Shown one piece after another: positions 1 to 11,000 of a stretch of 64,000 bases of DNA. Under the pieces are notes generated by a model, which was given only the letters and a program-made list of their open reading frames with translations, did no database searches and was not told the DNA's origin. Source of the stretch: Adlercreutzia wanghongyangiae (GTDB lineage: Bacteria > Actinomycetota > Coriobacteriia > Coriobacteriales > Eggerthellaceae); NCBI RefSeq assembly GCF_035989245.1, contig NZ_JAYMFF010000002.1, forward strand, positions 547,487 through 611,486, written 5' to 3'. A program made the translations under genes and the position numbers. How positions within the stretch are numbered: position 1 is the first letter of the stretch; each line of letters begins with the position of its first letter.

Positions 1-1
1 C

Positions 2-1243
2 CAGGACATCATGGAGCAGACCGTTACCGATTACGTGGACAACTTCCGCAAGGGTGCCAATCTGGAGACCGACGAGGCCTGGGGCGAGTGGATGGTTTCC
101 AACGGCTACACCCCTGAGTCGGTGCGTGAAGAGGTTATCAACTACTATGTCGACCAGGACCTGTACGAGCAGGCCGCCGCTGAGTACAACGTGACGGTTG
201 AGCAGGCCGACATCGACGCCCAGCTGGAGCAGACCAAGGCGATGTTCGAGAGCGAGGAGGCCTTCCAGGAGGCTCTGACCGCTAGCAACATGACCGAGGA
301 GTCCTACATCGAGGACGTGGTGAAGCCTACCATTCTGCAGCAGAAGCTGTCTGAGGCCGTGGCTGCGGCCGACACCGAGAACGGCAGCGGTGATGATGCC
401 GCTCTGGCCCAGGCCCAGCAGATGGCCGACCAGTGGAACGGTGCCAAGCGCGTGAGCCACGTGCTGTTCCAGGCTGACGACACCAAGACCGACGAGGAGC
501 TGGCTGCCGAGGCTCAGGCCGTGCTTGACCAGATCAACGCCGGCACCCTGTCCTTCGAGGAGGCTGCCCAGCAGTACTCCGCCGACTCCAGCGCCCAGAC
601 TGGCGGCGATGTGGGTTGGGACAAGCTGACCACCTTTGTGACCGAGTTCCAGGATGCCGTTGACGGCCTGGAGGTTGGCCAGGTGAGCGGTCTGGTGAAG
701 ACCGACTACGGCTACCACATCGTGACCGTGACCGACGAGTTCACGGTGCCCGAGGGCGGCCTGACCTCGCTGGATCAGCTGCCGGACGACTTCAAGAGCT
801 ACCTGGAGTACATGCAGCAGAGCTCCGACAGCCAGAGCTTCAGCACCTGGTTCACCGAGTATCGCGAGAACGCCGAGATCGTGATCAATCCGATGCCCGA
901 GGGCCTGCCCTACGCCATCGATCTGACCCCCTACGAGGAGGCCGCCGCTGATGCTGCCGCCACCGTGGACGAGACCGAGATGGGCACCGTTGAGGGCGAC
1001 GACGCCGCTGCCGACCAGGCTGCTGCCGAGGGCGACCAGGCTGCCGCCGAGGGCGACGCCGCTGCTGAGGGTGACGCTGCCGGCGACCAGACTGCCGAGG
1101 GCACCCAGCCCGCTGCCGAGGGTGACCAGGCCGCTGACGGCACCGATACCGCCGAGGGCGACCAGGCCGCCGAGGGTGGCGACCAGGCTGCCGCTGACGG
1201 CACCGCCGACCAGGCTGCCGAGGGCGAGCAGGCCCAGCAGTAA
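2..1243 (+). CDS. PrsA/SurA-like extracellular peptidyl-prolyl isomerase (5' end outside window)
   Basis: The frame is open to the left edge, so the N-terminus, including any lipoprotein or signal sequence, is missing; the ATG at 11 is probably internal. Visible in order: a helical SurA_N-like chaperone segment (about residues 1-120 from that ATG), then a parvulin/PpiC rotamase domain (about 147-245) with the family pattern VSHVLF, AAQQYSADSS, GGDVGW and YGYHIV, then a low-complexity tail of Ala-Glu-Gly-Asp-Gln repeats. Family members fold proteins after Sec export on the outside of the membrane. The gene ends in a strong terminator, so it is not co-transcribed with the giant surface-protein gene behind it, although that protein would be an obvious client (inference). 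The acidic repeat tail is unusual for PrsA and could be a flexible spacer or wall-associated segment. Confidence 0.85.
   Translation, partial: QDIMEQTVTDYVDNFRKGANLETDEAWGEWMVSNGYTPESVREEVINYYVDQDLYEQAAAEYNVTVEQADIDAQLEQTKAMFESEEAFQEALTASNMTEESYIEDVVKPTILQQKLSEAVAAADTENGSGDDAALAQAQQMADQWNGAKRVSHVLFQADDTKTDEELAAEAQAVLDQINAGTLSFEEAAQQYSADSSAQTGGDVGWDKLTTFVTEFQDAVDGLEVGQVSGLVKTDYGYHIVTVTDEFTVPEGGLTSLDQLPDDFKSYLEYMQQSSDSQSFSTWFTEYRENAEIVINPMPEGLPYAIDLTPYEEAAADAAATVDETEMGTVEGDDAAADQAAAEGDQAAAEGDAAAEGDAAGDQTAEGTQPAAEGDQAADGTDTAEGDQAAEGGDQAAADGTADQAAEGEQAQQ
1003..1240 (+). repeat. Degenerate AEGDQAA-coding repeats at the 3' end of the foldase gene
   Basis: The last ~75 codons are irregular repeats of Ala-Glu-Gly-Asp-Gln-Ala-Ala. 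At DNA level they are variants of GCCGAGGGCGACCAGGCTGC separated by short Ala or Gly/Thr spacers. Such repeats can change length by slippage; the copies are already diverged. Confidence 0.8.
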
Positions 1244-1276
1244 AAGCTGCCGACATATACCAGCCACTGGCTTTCC

Positions 1277-1306
1277 GGGACCCGCAGCAATGCGGGTCCC
1301 TTTTTT
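1277..1306 (+). terminator. Rho-independent terminator after the foldase gene
   Basis: Perfect 10-bp stem GGGACCCGCA / TGCGGGTCCC with a GCAA tetraloop followed directly by six T. It lies 34 bases after the stop codon. Confidence 0.95.
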
Positions 1307-1855
1307 GCATTTGGGGAAAGAAGGGAAGAGGGGGCGGTAGGAGCGAGGAAAATGTCAAGTGAGGGGGCTTTGAATCTGAAAGAAAGCTGAAAGCACTTTC
1401 AGAATACCGTTGATCCCAATAGCAACGGGAAATGACAGGGTAGCTTTTAGACGCTCGTTGCCCTGTCATGAGCGGGTAAAAGTCGATCATTTTCATAAGC
1501 GAATCCACAAAGCCTTAACATTCAGTTCATAAAGTGGCGATAAATCGGCCCATAAACCTAGGAAAACTGCCGTTTAAGTTAACACCAAGGTAACGTGGCC
1601 GTTATCAAGCTGTTACCGCTTGGATGCCATCTCGATAAGTTTTAAAATTTGCTACTGAGTATCACTCTGCCAAAAGTGCGCCACAGCCCCTTGACCTGCA
1701 GGTGAAGGCCTTGCGTCAAAGGAGGGAAGGCGGGCGCGCGAGCTCGGGTGCAGCCGCAGGCCTGACGGTCTCGGCAGAACTCGCGGCAGGCGGAAACCGC
1801 ATGACGATTGCGAGCACAAGAGCGACGAATAGAGATGGCAAGACGGAGCAGCATG
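1307..1855 (+). promoter_or_regulatory. AT-richer upstream region of the giant surface-protein gene
   Basis: About 550 bases without a convincing gene, clearly richer in A+T between about 1370 and 1680 than the flanking coding DNA. It holds an inverted repeat CTGAAAG-CA-CTTTCAG at 1387-1402, a second inverted repeat ATGACAGGG / CCCTGTCAT at 1432-1440 and 1461-1469, and several TAAC/GTTA-type words at 1577-1618. A possible promoter is TTGGAT (1620-1625), 17 bases, TAAAAT (1643-1648), which would give a leader of about 200 bases. An SD-like AAAGGAGGG at 1718-1726 has no start codon at a useful distance. I recognise no riboswitch. Confidence 0.45.
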
Positions 1856-2071
1856 ATGGAAAACAACGAACGTAAGAATCAGCATGAGACGACCGTCGTC
1901 CCGCGCGGGGCGGTAGCGGACACCGGTGCTCATTGGCATACGCGCGTGCCGGCCTCGCCGGCCCCCGTGAACAGCTTCTCCACGAAACTGTGGGTGCGCG
2001 TGCTGTCGGTGTGCCTGTCACTGCTGCTTGCCGTGACTATGTTCGATGCCACGGCCTTGGTGTCCTATGCC
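1856..2071 (+). other. Extended signal peptide of the giant protein
   Basis: About 45 polar residues precede the hydrophobic core WVRVLSVCLSLLLAVTMFDA, followed by ALVSYA and acidic mature sequence DELADEEAPL. Cleavage after SYA is the natural choice. Long N-regions of this kind occur in large Gram-positive surface proteins. Confidence 0.75.
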
Positions 2072-5000
2072 GACGAGCTTGCCGACGAAGAAGCGCCGTT
2101 GGCTGCCACCGGCGATGCCGAAGCGGCTGACAAGCCCGATGTCGCCTGGGCTTCGGCGCTGCAGGGCGCCGCACCCGATGCCGCCGCCTTGGCCGCGCTG
2201 GCGCCGTCGGGCCTTATGCCTGCCGCCGATGTGCTGCCCCAGGTAACGGCCGACGCGGTCGGGGTGTCGGAGGAGGAGCGCATCGATCTGTCCGAGCGGG
2301 TGCGTCCGCACCTGGTGGCCTCGGGTGCGCCCTACAGCGCCAGCCAGGGCTTCTTCCTGAAGGGCGCTCGCATGCAGGCGGCTTTCGAGCTGGGCAATTT
2401 GAGCGCTCTGCTGGAAGGCGGCTTCCTGGCCGGCACCAAGGCGGGCGACCGCTTCGTGCTTACCATGGATGTCCCCTACCTTTATATAGATGATGCGGGC
2501 AATGCGGCCACCACCTATTCCCAGGAGGAATGGAAGCTGCGCTGTGCGCTGGCCGATCAGGCGGCGAAGGCGCTGGCCGGGGCAGAGGGCGCTCCCGACA
2601 GCGAGCAAGCGGCCCGCGAGGCGGCGGCCGAGGCGGCTGCCAACCCGGAGACCACGGCCCAGGCGCCCCGCGTGGCCCTGTTTGCCGAGGCGATCCCCGA
2701 GGGCTGGTCGCTGTGGCAGGAGCACGAGGGCTCCTATCGCGCTCTGACCGATGAGGACATGCAGGTCGGCGTGAGCGGCCGCTTGGTGTGGCGCTACGAC
2801 GGCAACGATGGCAAGCTGGACGCAGCGGCGGCTCTGCCTGCCTTCGAGGTGGGCCTCGCGGGCTCCGTACCTGCAGGTACGCTCGTATCCATATACTATG
2901 GATACGAGATGCACTCCTTCACTGCGCGCACGGTTGAAGGCGAGGAGGCTCCCGCCCCGCAGTACGGCGATGTGAAGCGCGGGGCCGTGGGCTCTTACGC
3001 GTTGACGAACGAGGCGAGCGAAGCGACCGCCTCGTTCGCGGTGACGCCTCTGGCCGCCGCGATGCCGCGTATGGCGTTCGGCGACGGCACCGGTTATCTG
3101 GCCCATGTGGTGCGCTACGAGGTGCCGGCCACAGCGCCGGCTGCCACGGCCATCGCGCTGGGCGCCGCGTTCCCGGCCGATTACAACGGCGTGGGCGGCG
3201 TGACCGACGACGTGCTGAAGGCTTTCCAGGCCGATGAGGGCGGCAACCCCATCGAGGCTGCTGCGAAAGCGGCCGCTGATGATGCCGACAACGCCGAGGA
3301 AGGCGACGATCCCACGTTCGTGGGCGTGCCCGGCAAGGGCGGCGTGCTGGTGCTGGACGTGACGGACCTTTCCGACGAGCAGATTGCCGCCATTAATCCG
3401 ATGAAGGCCTCCAGCCTGGCGGCCCTGGGGCTGAGTCCCCTGCCCTATGCGGTGACCGACGACGGCCGCATCCAGCTGACGCGCACGGGCGACGATGGCC
3501 ATATCGAGCCTGGTGCCGTGCGCCAGCTGTACGTGGCCGCCCCTTATGCTGAGGCCGCTATTGCCTTCGCAGATGAAGCCGCCGAGCAGTCGGCGCCGGT
3601 GCGTGCCCAGTTCGATGTGCAGTTGTCGGCGGTGGGCGTGGGCGAGCCGGTAGTGTACGCCGAGTGCGTGAACACCGAAGCCTCCTTCGCCGCTGCCGCT
3701 ATGGGCGACGCCTTCATGACCGACGAGCAGCAAGCGGCCGTTCAGAAGCCGGCCGAAACGCCGGCGTTGCCCGGCCTGAACGAGGTGCTGGACGCGCTGA
3801 CGCCCGCCCCCGACGCTACCGAACCCGCCGCGAGCGAAACCGACGAGGATGCTGCCGCCGATGCTCCCGAGGTCGACGTTACCGTGCCCGACGGCTATCG
3901 CAACGCCGATAACGCCCCGGTGCAGCTGCTGACGGTGGATGCCGGCATCAGTCTGTTCGCCTCCCAGAGCCGCGCGGCGGCCGTGCCCTTCGCCAGCCAG
4001 CAGTACATGCTGCCGAGCGACTACCTGGACCCGAACCTGCACATTTCGGGCGGCACGCCAGTCGATGGCATGGTAAACGCCAACATGATCAAGACGGGCG
4101 AGATCATCGAATTGACGCTGCAGCCCAACCCCACGAAGAAGTCGGGCTTTTTGGGCAAGCACGAGTCGTTCCAGAGCGTGTCGGGCGGCATGGACCAGAT
4201 CAAGAACGCCGCCGTGAAGTTCACGCTGGAAATCCCCTACTTGTACTTCACCGACACGGCCGTGGTAACCACCACCGACGAGAAAACCTGGCGTGATGCC
4301 CAGACAAAATACCCTAAGGACAAGGCTATCTACGAGAACAGTCTGCAGCGTTTGGCACTGTATCCCACCACGTCCATCATCAACACCTACGACTTCTCGA
4401 AGGACGGCGGCAACACCTGGCTCTCCTCCCAGGAGATGCAGCAGTACACGACGGCGGGCATGTCGGGCACCTGGACGCTGCGCTACCGTTCCACCAACAC
4501 CAGTAAGCCCTATCAGCTGCCCAAAGACCCGGCCAACGAGAAGTTCACCGTGAAGTTCGTGGGCAGCGTGCCCGACAACACCGGCGCCACGGTGAAGCTG
4601 GGCTATTCCTACAACACCTACACCGACGGCTCGGGTGTGGAAACGCGCGGCGCCCAAGACACCGTGGTGGCCCCCGGTGAGGAGCGCAGCGAGGGTGCCT
4701 CCAATGTGCTGGAGGCCACGTTCATCCAGACGAACCTGAAGTGGACGCTGGCCAATGAGGCTATCGTGCGGAACCCAGTGCTGTGGGACCACTACAACTA
4801 CACCGTGTGGAAGGTGACGGTGCAGAACGTGTCCGAGACGCGCGAGTCGGAAGTGGACTTCATGAACTACGTGTTCCGCTTTGATGCCGCCGACGGGCCG
4901 ACGGCTGGTTTGCGCTCGAACGATACGCTCACGTGGAAATACGACAGCGACACGGGCAAGGACGTGAAGGACCCGACCGCCTACAAGGTGAACACGAACG

Positions 5001-8000
5001 TGGCGGTGAGCGACTCCGAAGCCAAGTATATCGGCCGTCCCAAGGAAGGCGGTATCCTCATCTACGACGTGTCCACCATGACCGATGCCGAGATTGCCTC
5101 CATCAATGTGGACGATTTCTCGAATGTGGATGAACTGGGTCTGACGCCGCTGCCCTACGGCACCGGTGGTCGTGCGGGTCAGATTACCCTGGACTACACG
5201 GAAGCCGACATGCCCTACGGCAAGCACCTCATCTCGCACGACCCGAAGGCGGTCGCGGATATCAAGGGAACCGACGAGGAGCGCGAGGAGATTCTGGCCA
5301 GCGAGTCTGACAAGCTGGTGCTGCTGATCGCGCTGCCCTATACCACGAACTACACTGAAACCGAAGGCGATTACGCCAATGCCAAGTGGGAGGTGCTGGC
5401 CACTGCCAACTTCGGCAACCGCGGCTACGACAAAGACAGCCAGTCGCTGGACTACCAGTGGATGCAGACGTTCACGGGCCAGAACGCCTTCAACTCGAAC
5501 TTCACCAAGCCCCTGTATGGCGCCACGGTTGATAAGGTGGCGGTGGATCCCGACACCAAGCAGGAGAAAAGCGTGGAGGTGGAGGCGCCGTTGGGCCGCA
5601 TGGTCACCTACCGCATCAAGAACATCAAGAACACCGGCAACGTGCCCATCTACGGCGAGGATCAGAAAGACGCCACCACCTACGGTATGACCTTGGCCGA
5701 TCAGCTGCCGAAGGGCTTCCACCTGTCGGGCATCGACATTCGCGTGCAGCGCAGCGCCTATTCCCAGCTCACGCGCGAGGTGGACAACCCCTCCACCGAG
5801 GAAGGCGCCCCTGCCACGATAACCCAGACGGTGGCCGACCTGTCCGACTGGTTCGACCTAGCCGCGGGCCAGGAGGCCCTGGGCAAAACCGCTACCATGC
5901 CCGTGCAGTTCCAGGTGAAGGACGCGGCGGGCAACCTCAGCTGGCGCTTCTTCAATGTGCCCCTGACCACCGAGCTTTCCGCCGACGGCCAGTACTACAC
6001 CTTGCATTTGGGCAGCAACACCAGCACGGCCAACGGCATCGCCGAGTTCCTGGAAACCCAGGGCATCGCCGCGGCGCCCAGCCGCAAGTATGTGGGCAAC
6101 ACCGTTAAGCCCACCACCGAGTTCACGGGCTTGTTCCGCGTGCTGTTCCGCCATGTAATTCCCGCGGGCACCTACACCAACAAGGCGCAGATGACGGGCC
6201 TGACTCCCTTCACGGTGCCGGTGAGCATCGATGTTTCGGGCGTGATGATCGAGTCGCTTTCCGACGGCAAGAAGGATTGGTACGACAACCGCACCGGCAT
6301 CACCTTCGGCGAGCGCCGCTATGTGGCCATCGACCAGACCGGCGAGTACCGGCAGGGCGGCGAGTCCTACACCTTCACGTCCGAAGAGGCCACGGCCACC
6401 TTCAAGCCCTACGTGACCAAGCCGCTGCTGACGGCGCGCCCCATTTCCATGTACGACGGCAGCGGTGGCGTGGACAGCAACCTGGAGCGCGAGGGCACCT
6501 GGAGAAACGGCGCCCAGACCGACGCCAAGGTACGCCCCGCTTTGGTGGAAACTGACAACGCCGGCTGGCGCTTCCGCATTGGCAACGACTCGCTGTCGCG
6601 CATGGCCCCCGCGTGCTTCTCGGTGGGCCCCATCCCCGACGGCATCAACACTGCCTCCATCGCCACGGTAACCACCCAGGGCGATAACGGCACGGGCACG
6701 TTCGTGGTGCCGTCGAAGGTGCCCGGCGCCATGCAGAAAACCCCCTACTTCGTGACCGACAAGATTCGCCTGGGCGGCGCCTTCTTCGGCACCTACCACC
6801 CCGAGGTGAGCCCCGACACCTTCGGTGAGCCCGTGACTGACGAGGCGGGCAACGTTACCGGCTACACCCCCGATTACGCGGCCCAGGTGAGCCGTGTGGT
6901 GCTTACTTACTACAAGAGCGCTTCAAACGACGCTGACTTCCTGCCCATCACCAAGGAGCTGTACAACAACAAGAGCGGCGCCAAGCTGTGGGAGCTGTTC
7001 AAGCCCGAAGAGGTAACCGACGCTGACGGCAACAAGTCGCTGACGGGCCGCTATGTGCTGAACGTGGCCGACTTGGGCCTGGCGAACGACGACGACAAAA
7101 TTTACGTGACCAACCTCCAGATCTACATGACCCAGTTCAAGGGCAGCAAGAAGATCGTGCCCACCGACATGAACGACGCCACGGTGGAAATCCTGGGCAC
7201 GTCCAAGGAAGTGGGGTCGCTGCCGCTGTACGCCCAGTGGAGCACCGACTACGCGAACCCCTCCGGCAACAACAATATTGCCGACGTGGCCACGCTGACC
7301 AGCATGTACATTCCTATCCAGCCCACGGTGAGCACCAGCTACGGCTATGTGGATGCGGCCGGCGCACGCCAGAACAAGACGGCCGTGCCCTACCGCTGGG
7401 GCGACCTGGAAGACGAGACGGCTTTCTTCCGCTACACGCTGACGAACGACTCATTCTACGAGATTTCCGACTTCGGCCTTGACCTGATGGTGAACGGCCT
7501 GTCGCAGGAAACCGAGTCGGTAACCGACGGCGGCACCACTACGACGGGCCACACCTTGTGGCGCGGCTTCCTGACGCGCAACGTGGAGGTGCCCGGCTTC
7601 GTGTACGGCAACGCGCCGATGTACGACGCATCGGGCAACAAGCTGTACAACGCCGACGGCAGCGAGAAACTGGAACCGCAGAAGAGCTGGTTCTACGCCT
7701 ATGGTGAGCTGGGCCGCATCGATGTGCTGAACGAGGAGAACACTACGGCCACCGTGATGAACGGCGAGCCCGACGGCACTGCCACCAGCAAGCTGGCCCC
7801 CGATGCCTCCTACGACATCGCCGTGGCTCTGGCCGAGATTAACGCGGCGGTGAAGGCGGGCAAGACGAGCGGCGTGGTGGCCAGCACCACCTATCCCAAC
7901 ATCTCGCTGGATTTGGGCACCGGCGGGGCCACGACGGCCATCCTTTCGGTGCGTGTGTCCAACGATGGCACGTCCTTCGATGCCGCCGGCAATCAGACCT

Positions 8001-11000
8001 TCGGCCTGTTGAACAATGCTGCGGGCGTGCCCACCGCGTCGCCGCTGAAGATGGTGCGCCTGCGCTTCAACCGCGTGAACAGCTACGCCACCCTGGCCGA
8101 CACGGCCAACCAGTACGATGTGACGGCGGCCAACAAGGCGCCCGTGGTGTACCTGACCGGTCGCGCCGACAGCCATGCCACTAACGTGAGCACCAAGGCC
8201 CAGGGCTTCACCACCACGCCGGCCTACGGTCCTGCCATGATGATCGGCTCGGGCAAGCGCGAGGAAACCTCGGGCAACACGAAGATCAACCGCCTGACCG
8301 ACCAGATCACCATGACCTTCGGCTCCTTCACCTCGGCCATCGACTACACCACCACCAAGCCCGCATCGTCGCGCCCCGACGAGGGCACGGTGAAGACGCT
8401 GACCAACGACGGCGTGGAAGTGGCGAACTACACCGAGGACGCGATCTACCACTTCAAGGTGAAGAACACGGGCCTCAACCGCTCCGACGACGCGGTGGTC
8501 ACCGTGAACATGGAAGACCTGAGCGTGTATCTGGGCGATCCGGTGAACGACGTGCAGGGCTTCCTCACGAAGAAGGTGACGTTCAACGAGGGCCTGTTCG
8601 CCTTCGGCCAGACGGTGCGCGCCGACAACACCCCGGCTTCGCTGAAGAGCTCGCTGGTGGATGCCGTGTTCTACTTCCGCACCGTGCAGGATAACGGCGG
8701 CGCAAAGACGGCCCTGGCGGCCACGAACCGCCTGTACGGTCAGGGTGCGGCTGCCATCACCACTGATACTAACGGCGCCGTGGCCACCGATAACGGCGCG
8801 GGCTACCACGTGCGCCTGACCGCTGACGAGTTGGCGACGCTGCTGGACGAGGCCCAAGCGGCCGATCCCGCGGCCACGTCCTTCGACATCGACCTTGCTA
8901 CCGATGCGCGTTTCGCCGCCTACACCGATTGCTACCTGGAGCGCATCGAGCTGCGTTACAGCGAGGTGGACCCGTCGCTGGATGCGGCGGCCCAAACCGT
9001 GGACATCGGCCTGACCGGCACGGTGAACTGCTGGTACAAGAACGGCTGCCAGGAGCCGGCGAACTCCACGGCCCCCACCTATTCGAAGGTGTGCGCCACG
9101 GCCAAGCTGGTGCAGACCCAGAAGCTGGACAAGCAGGCCCAGAGCAGCGCCCGCACCGGTCACTTCAAGGTGTACTACCCGGCCATGGAACTGCACACCT
9201 TCGGCCAGTACGGCCCCACGTTCAACGCCTATATGAACCATGCCACCTACAGCACCAACGCGGCCAGCGACGGCACCGGCACCCGCACCAGCGTGCCCTA
9301 CGACCGCGACTTCAAGCTGTGGGCGAATCTGACCAACGAGCGCGGCGTGTCCACCCTGGATATGGTGGACGTGACGGTGAACCTGCCTTTGGACTGGGAG
9401 TCGGTCGCCCAGGCGGACGGCTCCACGAAGAGCGACTACGTGGGCTTCCACACCACGAAGATGACAGTGAACGCCGAGTTGTTCGAAACCTTCAACCAGG
9501 GCTGCGTGGGCACGATCGTGTTCACGGGCTATGGCGAGGGTGACGATGCCGAGAACAAGACGGTCACCTGGACCCTCAGCCCCGACGACGCCTACCAGAA
9601 GCTGGCCTCCACGCCGGCCACGGGCACCACTGCCACGCGTCTGCCCACCTTCTTCCGCGACGAGACGTGCCAGGAAACCCACAGCTTTGTCACGGCCACG
9701 CCCCAACCGGGTTCGGGTGACGGCGCGGGCGACGGCGACAGCACGGGCGGGGCCGCCGGCGACGGCGACAGCACGGGTGATGCCGCTGGTGACGGCGATG
9801 CGGAGGCCGACCCAGCCGCTGCGACGCCCACGGCCTGCGAGTACTACCTGAACGACGCGGGCGACTTGGTCATCACCGAGGAAATGCTGCGCGCCCACGG
9901 CATCGCGAACCTGAAGTCGGTGAAGCTGGTGGGCTGGGAGGATATGTCCCGCGACGATGCCGCCGGCGCCAACAACACCACGGCCGCGGCCACGGTCAGC
10001 TGGGACGCGGGCCAGAACATCGTGTTCGATGGCTACGCCGACCATAACTTCGATGCCGGCATCTATCTAGATGCCAAGACGGAGAACTTCCTACTGAAGC
10101 TGCGCGAGCCCTCGAAGCTGTTCATGGTGGGCAGCCCGGTGACGCGCATCGATCAGTCGTGGATCTATATGTCGAAGATGTACTTCGACACCATGAACCG
10201 CTCGGGCTTGTACGACTCGAACGCCGGCAACACCACCGCGGCCCCCACCAACGGGCGTCGCTTCTCGCAGGCCACCTACGGCTCGTGGGACGATCACCAC
10301 GAGGGCCACTACGGCTGGACCGATGGCGAGTACAACTTCGCCCTGGATGTGGGTTACAAGGCCCAGGTGTCGCTTTTGGCCGACTTCCGCCAGGTGAACA
10401 GCGCCTACAACCAGCAGGCACCGGAATGGGGATGCCACACCGAGCAGGGCCCCTGGACCGACTCCCACACCATGAAGGGCCGCAACCTTACCTGGGTGGG
10501 CCCGGAAACCTACAACTCGGGCATGGTGGTGCATCTGACCCAGAAGGTGCCCTCGGGCTACTTCGATTCCTACTACCTGAAGATTCGCCGCGATGCTGCG
10601 TCCTATGTGGACCGCATCACCATCACCTACAGCGACGGCAAGAAGCTGGTGGTGGAAGGTGCCGACATCAAGGCGCTGCTGCAGGGCACCACGGCCGATG
10701 CCGACCAGGCCGGCGTGGGATCGACGGGCCAGTACTTCCGCCTGAACTTGCTGGCCACCACCGGCACGGGCGCCGCGCGCGAGCATGTGGCCAGCTTTGG
10801 TTCCGAGACCACCAATGCGGGCAACGTGGATCGCTCCGACTACTACCGCGATCCGGTGGACGACTATTCCAACCAGTCGGTGACGGGGGCCAAGGACGGC
10901 GCGCCCGACTTCACCGTTACGGAAATCGCCTACGACATTCGCATCAACCAGTACCAATACACCGACGGCTCGCTGGCCCAGAACACGAACCGCTATGTGG

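Noticed and set aside
1718..1726. Strong SD AAAGGAGGG as the start of a gene before the giant protein
   Set aside because: No ATG, GTG or TTG opens a usable frame within 4-12 bases; kept only as a leader feature.
1656..1855. Cyclic-di-GMP or other known riboswitch in the giant-gene leader
   Set aside because: I could not match the conserved core sequences of any riboswitch class; only simple hairpins are visible.
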